Of a stretch of 64,000 nt of DNA, positions 59,308-64,000 are shown in pieces; the stretch's first letter is position 1, and every line of letters begins with the position of its first letter. The position numbers and the translations under genes are program-made. Under the pieces are notes generated by a model, which was given only the letters and a program-made list of their open reading frames with translations, made no database searches and was not told where the DNA came from. The DNA is from Corynebacterium tuberculostearicum (GTDB lineage Bacteria; Actinomycetota; Actinomycetes; Mycobacteriales; Mycobacteriaceae), in contig NZ_CP073092.1 of the NCBI RefSeq assembly GCF_030506365.1, forward strand, positions 1,798,001-1,862,000, read 5' to 3'.

Positions 59308-60309
59308 GTGAACGCGTTAGATACTTACCTCGCAGCCATGGCACCCGGGATGGACATCGTCCTCGGGTGCGCAGGCATGTCTGAGGACGACCTCTGCGCG
59401 CGTGGCGCCGCTGAAAAGACGGCCCGCGAGTTGGCATTGTTAAAAGAGGCGTACTGCGGCACGACCAAGTTCACGAGGAAGCGTCGTCGTGCTATCGAAG
59501 GAGCTCAGCACAATGGGCATTCCATCGTAGCTTTATCCGTCATTGAAAAGTATGCGCGCAAGATGCCCACGCTTTTCGACGCCTGGGTCCTCCGCGAACA
59601 GCTATGCACCACCAAGGCCACAGCAGCGGCATTAGAAAAGCTGGCGCAATCCAAGGTTCCGAAGAAAAAGCGCAAGATAAAGCCTGGTATACGCATCATC
59701 CGCCGCAAGGATGCGCCGTGGACGTTAGCTATCGACGGCTCGTCTTCGTTTATTGCAGACCTCCACGCGGCGGTGGAGAACCAGGATAAAAAGCCACTGA
59801 ATGTGGTGGAAGATACCTTCTTCGGCAACGATACGGCGCAACGAAGCACGGTGGTAACCAATGTCATCGTGCGGCTGGAGGACTATGTGCGCATCGTCAA
59901 CGGTGATGGTGAGGAAATCACCTTACAGATGACCAACGGAGCAACGCTTACGGGTGCGCAGTATGTGCGCCGCGCATTAAAGGAGCATGGGCTCATTACC
60001 CTGGTGAGCCCCTATGAAGGCGCGGTGAACCTGTACCGCACGGAGCGCTTCGCCAATGCAAAGCAGCGGTTGATGGCGGGCGCGGAAAACCCGGTATGCC
60101 CATGGCCGCGCTGCGCTAAGCCTGCCGACGAATGCCAAATTCACCATCTGGAGCCGTGGTTGCACGGTGGATTGACCAATATCGCGAACTTATCCACAGC
60201 CTGCGCGTACCACAATGGCGCGAACGATGACGATCCCAATGCCCCGCCGCTGCGCGGGCAACTTGCCCGAACCAACGGACGGATTCGGTGGCAACCGCCC
60301 GATTGCTAG
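59308..60309 (+). CDS. HNH endonuclease-domain protein, paralogue of the 42286 gene
   Basis: The 333-residue protein (GTG start) shares layout and long stretches with the product of 42286-43323: both have FYGTT/YCGTTKFTRKRRRAIEGA-type N-terminal segments, MTNGA...LTGA, GAVNLYR and an HNH end with CPWPRCAKPADECQIHH, then ACAYHNGANDDD. It is more basic in the middle (KVPKKKRKIKPGIRIIRRK). Target and role unknown. Its coding region includes a TTATCCACA DnaA-box-like sequence at 60190-60198, and a second lies upstream at 59247-59255. Confidence 0.87.
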   Translation: MNALDTYLAAMAPGMDIVLGCAGMSEDDLCARGAAEKTARELALLKEAYCGTTKFTRKRRRAIEGAQHNGHSIVALSVIEKYARKMPTLFDAWVLREQLCTTKATAAALEKLAQSKVPKKKRKIKPGIRIIRRKDAPWTLAIDGSSSFIADLHAAVENQDKKPLNVVEDTFFGNDTAQRSTVVTNVIVRLEDYVRIVNGDGEEITLQMTNGATLTGAQYVRRALKEHGLITLVSPYEGAVNLYRTERFANAKQRLMAGAENPVCPWPRCAKPADECQIHHLEPWLHGGLTNIANLSTACAYHNGANDDDPNAPPLRGQLARTNGRIRWQPPDC

Positions 60310-60384
60310 AGCCCGACTGCAGAATAAGGCGCCTCGTGCGCCTTATTGGCATGCCTGCAACCGAAAGCTTGGGGTCTCGCGGCG

Positions 60385-60606
60385 TTAGTCCTCGCGAAAG
60401 GCTGCGCGCACAGCCTCCCCCTCGGGGGATTCAGTTGACTTGGCTTTGTCGGCGCGATGTTTATGCGCCCAGTCCAGGATAAAGCACACGAGTCCGATGC
60501 CGGCGGCGGCAAAAACGATATACAACGACCAGTCGGCTCCCGAGATAACGAAGTTGACCAAGGCCACGAATGCCACGAGGGCGAGAACTAAAGCGGCAAC
60601 GAGCAC
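60385..60606 (-). CDS. Small membrane protein, 73 residues
   Basis: Two hydrophobic helices (LVAALVLALVAFVALVNFVI and LYIVFAAAGIGLVCFILDW) followed by a charged tail AHKHRADKAKSTESPEGEAVRAAFRED. A ribosome-site AAAGGAA lies about 6 nt before the ATG. It lies next to the divIVA terminator on the same strand. The family is a common corynebacterial membrane protein of unknown function. Confidence 0.75.
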   Translation of the reverse strand: MLVAALVLALVAFVALVNFVISGADWSLYIVFAAAGIGLVCFILDWAHKHRADKAKSTESPEGEAVRAAFRED

Positions 60607-60659
60607 AGTGGTTCCTTTCGTTAGGAGCGGGCTAAAGCACGACGGTCTAAAACAACAAT

Positions 60660-60688
60660 AGCGCCCCCGCCGCGGTGGCGGGGGCGCT
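60660..60688 (-). terminator. Intrinsic terminator of divIVA
   Basis: A 12-bp perfect GC-rich stem (AGCGCCCCCGCC at 60660-60671 and its complement at 60677-60688) with a 5-nt loop. On the reverse strand it is followed by ATTGTTGTTTTAG. Confidence 0.92.
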
Positions 60689-60707
60689 AGAAAGAACGGG
60701 GCGCGGT

Positions 60708-61883
60708 TTAGTTGTTGCCAGCCTCGCCGTTCGGTGCTGCGGTGCCGCGGGTAGCCAGCTCTTCCAGCTGAGACTCCAGCAGGGTCTTCAGGCGGGTGCG
60801 GTACTCGCGCTCGAAGGTGCGCAGCTCGGAGATGCGAGCCTCCAGTGCGGTCTGCTGCTGCTTGACGGTGTTCATAACCTCGGTGTGCTTACGCTCGGCA
60901 TCGGCCTGCAGCGAAGCGGCCTTCTCCTCTGCCTGGCGGATTTGTGCCTCAGCGCGGGCGGAAGCATCAGACTCGGTCTGCTTTGCCTTAGCCTCAGCGT
61001 CAGATACCAGCTTCTTGGAGCGGGAATCTGCGTCCTGCAGCTGGGCGTCGTACTTCTTCTGGGCGTCGGCAAGCTGTGCCTTGGAGCGGGCATCTGCATC
61101 GCTCAGCTGCTTCTCAGCGGCAGTGCGCGCCTCGGACAGCATGGACTCGGACTCCGCACGAGCCTCGGAGGTCAGGCGGTCTGCCATCTCCTGTGCCAGA
61201 CCCAGAACGCGGGCAGCCTGCATGTGGGTTTCTGGGGTAGCCAGGCCATCGGCGGTCTGAGCAGCACCAGCGCCTGCGATACCCGCAGCCGCTGCACCAG
61301 CCTTGGAGGAACCAGCTGCGGAAGCAGACTTCTTCAGCTCGTCGTTTTCCTTCTTGGAAGCCTCGAGGTCCTTCTTTGCCTGGGCTGCCTCCGCGCGAGC
61401 TGCCTCGGCGTCCTTCTTGGCCTGAGCCGCCTCTTCGCGGGCTGCCTTCAGCTCTGCGGAGGAGGAAGCAGCAGCGGAGCCAGACGCCTGTGCCTTGGAA
61501 GCCTCAGCCTGAGCTGCCTTAACCTGCTCCTGTGCCTTCTTGGTCTCTTCCTTAGCGCGGGAAACCTCGGACTTGGAGTCCGCCAGCTTGGTTTCGTACT
61601 CCGCGCGCAGCTTGGCCTCAATCTCCTTACGCAGCGCAGCCTCATCGGTGCGGGTGGAAGCCGCAGTTGCGGTACCAGCAGCGCCGGCACCAGCACCCGC
61701 CTTAACCTGGGAGTTCAAATCGCTAACCTGCGCCTGCAGGTCATCGTTCTCATCCTGCAACTGGGCAAGGGCGTCCTCTACGAGGTCGAGGAACTGATCC
61801 ACCTCGTCTTCGTTGTAGCCGCGCTTGCCAATCGGCGGCTTGCTGAACGCGACGTTGTGAACATCAGCTGGTGACAGTGGCAT
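60708..61883 (-). CDS. divIVA: DivIVA/Wag31 polar growth scaffold
   Basis: Self-assembling coiled-coil protein that marks the cell poles and directs apical peptidoglycan synthesis. The 391-residue protein opens with the DivIVA lipid-binding motif [33 protein letters not shown] (residues 1-33), then a coiled coil, an Ala/Lys/Glu-rich middle (about 95-190) and a second coiled coil with repeated [21 protein letters not shown] heptads to the end. The middle repeat region is unusually Ala-rich. One copy of the repeated 11-mer is at 61064-61074. Promoter region upstream (61884-62086) contains no other gene. Confidence 0.95.
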   Translation of the reverse strand: MPLSPADVHNVAFSKPPIGKRGYNEDEVDQFLDLVEDALAQLQDENDDLQAQVSDLNSQVKAGAGAGAAGTATAASTRTDEAALRKEIEAKLRAEYETKLADSKSEVSRAKEETKKAQEQVKAAQAEASKAQASGSAAASSSAELKAAREEAAQAKKDAEAARAEAAQAKKDLEASKKENDELKKSASAAGSSKAGAAAAGIAGAGAAQTADGLATPETHMQAARVLGLAQEMADRLTSEARAESESMLSEARTAAEKQLSDADARSKAQLADAQKKYDAQLQDADSRSKKLVSDAEAKAKQTESDASARAEAQIRQAEEKAASLQADAERKHTEVMNTVKQQQTALEARISELRTFEREYRTRLKTLLESQLEELATRGTAAPNGEAGNN

Positions 61884-62086
61884 GTCTTCTCTTCCCCTTC
61901 AGGTTGGTACAACCCCGGAGCTTCCAGGGCCTTAGGAGTGCGGTTCAGGTCTAACTAAACCTTCCCCACAAAGGTACATGTGGTTCATAATACGGGTTAT
62001 CGCGATTTATCGTAACCAAACGCCCACAATAATCGACGCCCCGCCGAGTCTCAACGTTTACCACAGGTTTCGAGGCGACGGGGGTG

Positions 62087-62380
62087 CTACGTCAGAAAAA
62101 TCATCTGCAAGATCATTGTGAGTATCGAGAGCAAGACGAACAGTACAAGCACCGATACATCAAGCGCTACGCCACCCATTTGCAGGGGCGGGATCAGGCG
62201 GCGCAACGCCTTGACCGGCGGGTCCGTAATCACAAACAGAGGCTCCGCTATAACCATGAACCAGCGTGGAGGGTTGAACTGCCGCGAGAAGGACTGGATC
62301 ATCTCAATAATGATGCGGGCGATGAGCACCCACGTATAGATCCGCACGAGCAGGATAAGAATAATTCCGAGTTGTGTCAC
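62087..62380 (-). CDS. YggT-family membrane protein
   Basis: The 97-residue protein has two hydrophobic segments (LGIILILLVRIYTWVLIARIII and SVLVLFVLLSILTMILQMIFL) around the conserved FNPPRWFMVIAEPLFVITDPPVKALRRLIPPL loop, residues about 33-65. It lies between sepF and divIVA in the conserved division cluster and probably supports cell-envelope or division function. GTG 62380 is chosen; TAGGCT (62389-62394) ends 8 nt before it. The longer frame to 62428 would run into the sepF terminator. Confidence 0.88.
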   Translation of the reverse strand: MTQLGIILILLVRIYTWVLIARIIIEMIQSFSRQFNPPRWFMVIAEPLFVITDPPVKALRRLIPPLQMGGVALDVSVLVLFVLLSILTMILQMIFLT

Positions 62381-62402
62381 AATGACCGAGCCTATCGAAT
62401 AA

Positions 62403-62437
62403 ACCCCCCGCAGGTGCCCAATCGGCACCCCACGGGG
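62403..62437 (-). terminator. Terminator downstream of sepF
   Basis: A GC-rich hairpin with CCCCCG and GGTGCC arms and a small internal loop (62404-62437), followed on the reverse strand by GGTTTATTC. It separates sepF from the yggT-type gene, which appears to have its own start. Confidence 0.7.
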
Positions 62438-62457
62438 GCTAAATGAACCGTGCTGCT

Positions 62458-62910
62458 TTAGCGCAGGCCTGCGGCGCGCTCGAGCTCGTGCTTTGCAATG
62501 TCCGCAGACTTAGGCACGATGGAAAAGACCTTGCGCTCAGTGTCCATACCCTTGGTGAGGTTGAGCATACGGCCCTCCAGGCCGAAGCAGAGGCCGGCAG
62601 CGAAGTCGATGAAGCGCTTGGCGGTGGCTTTTTCGGCGTCGGTAAGCTCGAAGACCACAGCATCGCCGTCGCGGAAGGGCTCGCCTACCTTGGCGGCGTC
62701 ATTGAAAGACGTCAGCGAAATGGCCACGATGGTCGGAACGAATTCCTCCTGTACCGGGGCCGGCTCGTAGGACTGCGGGGCGCGGCGAGGTGCGTAGGCC
62801 GAGGAGCTATTTTCGGAGTAACGCGGCTCCTCGTTGTAGTAGGCATCGTCTTCTTCGATGTCCACCGGGCCCAGCCCGAAGAAATCCTTCGTCTTATCAA
62901 TGAATGACAT
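62458..62910 (-). CDS. sepF: Cell division protein SepF
   Basis: Membrane tether of FtsZ; forms rings and is essential in actinobacteria that lack FtsA. The 150-residue protein begins MSFIDKTKDFFGLGPVDIEEDD, whose first helix is the amphipathic membrane-binding segment, then a disordered Tyr/Ser/Pro linker, then the conserved SepF core (FRDGDAVVFELTDAEKATAKRFIDFAAGLCFGLEG, residues about 78-113). ATG 62910 is preferred over the frame start at 62943 since it gives the family N-terminus. Confidence 0.95.
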   Translation of the reverse strand: MSFIDKTKDFFGLGPVDIEEDDAYYNEEPRYSENSSSAYAPRRAPQSYEPAPVQEEFVPTIVAISLTSFNDAAKVGEPFRDGDAVVFELTDAEKATAKRFIDFAAGLCFGLEGRMLNLTKGMDTERKVFSIVPKSADIAKHELERAAGLR

Positions 62911-63014
62911 TTTTGGGTCTCCCTCTGACCTAAATTTGTACAAGTCTAAACGCGCAAAATGTGTCTGGTGTGACTCATGTGATTTACGCCGTGAAATGCG
63001 CTTTTGCGATGTTT

Positions 63015-63713
63015 TTAACCTACTGGTCGCGGCCCCATGATACTGGTTCCGACACGCACGATATCACTGCCCGCAGCAATTGCCTGGGCCATGTCCGCAC
63101 TCATGCCAGCAGAGAATTTCAACGGTCGATTCAGCTCAGAGGATAAGCGATCTACCTCTCCGCGGACGTTTCGGAATACCTCGCCGGCATTGGCATCAAG
63201 AGGGGGAACGACCATGAGCCCGGCAAGTTCTAGGTGCTGCGCTTTTTCCACGGCACGCACGACCTCATCGAGCGCGTCCGGAGTTACCCCACCTCGAGCG
63301 CCATCGCCGTCGGCGGAGACTTGGATAAATACCGGCAAATTGTTTTCGCGCTCGCCTCGTTCCTTGGCTAAGGAAACGCCCCGCTCCAGCGCGTGGGCGA
63401 GTTTGAGGGAATCAAGCGAATGCACGCTGGCTGCCCATCGGGCTACATGGTTGGCTTTCTTGGTCTGGATTTGGCCAATCATGTGGAAACACAGCTGCGG
63501 CAGCTCAGCGGCCTTGGCGCGGGCTTCTTGCTCTCGGTTTTCGGCGACGTCGGTAACTCCTAGATCTGCCAGCAGAGAAATATCCGCAGCTGGGTGAAAC
63601 TTCGTTACTGGTAACAGCTGCGGCGGTTTTCGCCCTGACTGCGCTGCTAGCCTTTCAATCTCGGCACGGGTGGCCGATAGGTTGTGATCTAGCTGTGCCT
63701 TTCGGTCTGACAT
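63015..63713 (-). CDS. PLP homeostasis protein (YggS/ProsC family)
   Basis: Single-domain alanine-racemase-like barrel, 232 residues, binding pyridoxal phosphate. The PLP lysine lies in LLPVTKFHPAADI near residue 38. FHMIGQIQTKKANHVA and VHSLDSLKLAHAL follow, and the C-terminus has FSAGMSADMAQAIAAGSDIVRVGTSIMG. Its ATG shares one base with the stop of the upstream gene (TAATG), coupling it to pgeF. Confidence 0.95.
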   Translation of the reverse strand: MSDRKAQLDHNLSATRAEIERLAAQSGRKPPQLLPVTKFHPAADISLLADLGVTDVAENREQEARAKAAELPQLCFHMIGQIQTKKANHVARWAASVHSLDSLKLAHALERGVSLAKERGERENNLPVFIQVSADGDGARGGVTPDALDEVVRAVEKAQHLELAGLMVVPPLDANAGEVFRNVRGEVDRLSSELNRPLKFSAGMSADMAQAIAAGSDIVRVGTSIMGPRPVG

Positions 63714-64000
63714 TACTTAGCCTCCAACCAAATTAGTCCAGCCTGGCGGCCGGTGGTGCCTTCGCGGCGATAGGAAAAGAAGTCTTCGTCTTCAATGGTG
63801 CAGCGCGGGTCGGATTCAATCGCGGTGATGCCTAGCCCCATAAGCTGGCGAATCAGCCCTGCCCGCACATCAATGCCCCACGTGCCCTTCGACGTCCGAG
63901 TCTTGGAGCCAGGCAAGCGACGCTCGACGTCAGCGGCCATTTCCTCGGGCACCTCGTAGTTCTTTCCCGAAGCAGCCGGCCCCATAACCACCTGAATGCG
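63713..64000 (-). CDS. pgeF: PgeF/YfiH-type laccase-domain protein (partial, N-terminus outside window)
   Basis: Only the last 95 codons are in the window. VMGPAASGKNYEVPEEMAADV, the WGIDVRAGLIRQL helix, CTIEDEDFFSYRREGTTGRQAGLIWLE and the short end fit the purine-nucleoside phosphorylase-like/peptidoglycan-editing-factor family (polyphenol oxidase fold). The SYRR segment and GRQAG are the family's C-terminal landmarks. It heads the yggS-sepF-yggT-divIVA row and overlaps yggS by one base. Confidence 0.9.
   Translation of the reverse strand, partial: RIQVVMGPAASGKNYEVPEEMAADVERRLPGSKTRTSKGTWGIDVRAGLIRQLMGLGITAIESDPRCTIEDEDFFSYRREGTTGRQAGLIWLEAK

Noticed and set aside
59247..60198. Two exact TTATCCACA DnaA-box sequences (59247-59255 and 60190-60198) as a possible origin
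   Set aside because: Only two boxes 940 bp apart, one inside a gene, with no AT-rich unwinding region and no dnaA or dnaN nearby.
60675..61874. A 399-codon + strand frame rich in Leu and Gly that looks like a membrane protein
   Set aside because: It is the mirror of the Ala/Lys/Glu repeats of divIVA; no start signals or family motifs.

Overview
The window is a 64 kb piece of a Corynebacterium chromosome. The evidence is gene order and family content: hisD-hisC-hisB-(membrane protein)-(MFS)-hisH-hisA-impA-hisF-hisI followed by a Trp-associated membrane protein, a TrpC homologue, lgt and pyk; pgeF-yggS-sepF-yggT-divIVA; a translational T-box upstream of ileS; and an exact TAGAC-N6-GTCTA McbR-type operator. 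The DNA is GC-rich, and many genes carry a -10 hexamer only 6-8 nt before the start codon, as expected for the leaderless transcripts common in this genus. The species is not determined; a host-associated Corynebacterium is plausible.

Layout. 1-6403: partial gdhA, glycerate kinase, a small conserved protein, an M20 amidohydrolase and glycogen phosphorylase, closed by a strong terminator. 6429-10850: a scar region. An alkaline phosphatase has lost its 5' part at the end of a complete IS256-family element; next come a frameshifted IS1634-family relic and a CDF metal-efflux gene. 10912-22881: pyk, lgt, a TrpC-like gene with altered catalytic residues, and a tight his operon. 23009-33733: a YbjN-like protein, a lipoprotein, a TetR regulator, glgX, an exonuclease-BRCT protein, an unknown protein with an inverted repeat over its start codon, a small alarmone synthetase, an S4 protein, a YigZ protein and ilvA. 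33833-41123: two exported proteins, a short MetE-like methyltransferase behind the McbR box, and dnaE. 41151-49348: rarD, an HNH protein, rluD-lspA, two lipoproteins, ansA and dinB.

49507-55778 holds a transport locus: an ABC ATPase, a binding lipoprotein, a fused double permease and an overlapping small metallophosphoesterase, then a GntR/FCD regulator with two abutting 12-bp palindromes at its promoter, then an MFS transporter. It resembles 2-aminoethylphosphonate/iron-type uptake systems, but the substrate is unknown. This is the best candidate for an undescribed system. 55849-64000: ileS with its T-box, a second HNH paralogue, and the division genes divIVA, yggT, sepF, yggS and pgeF (cut by the window edge).

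Genes with shared roles: glgP and glgX both break down glycogen. pyk, lgt, the TrpC homologue and the his genes are codirectional over about 12 kb. Three exported proteins (alkaline phosphatase remnant, the 33833 protein, the 35753 protein) end in a similar hydrophobic helix plus short amphipathic tail. The 11-mer CGTCGGCAAGC occurs eleven times, always inside genes and always in the same reading frame. No tRNA, rRNA or CRISPR array was seen, and no stretch over 300 bases lacks an assigned feature.
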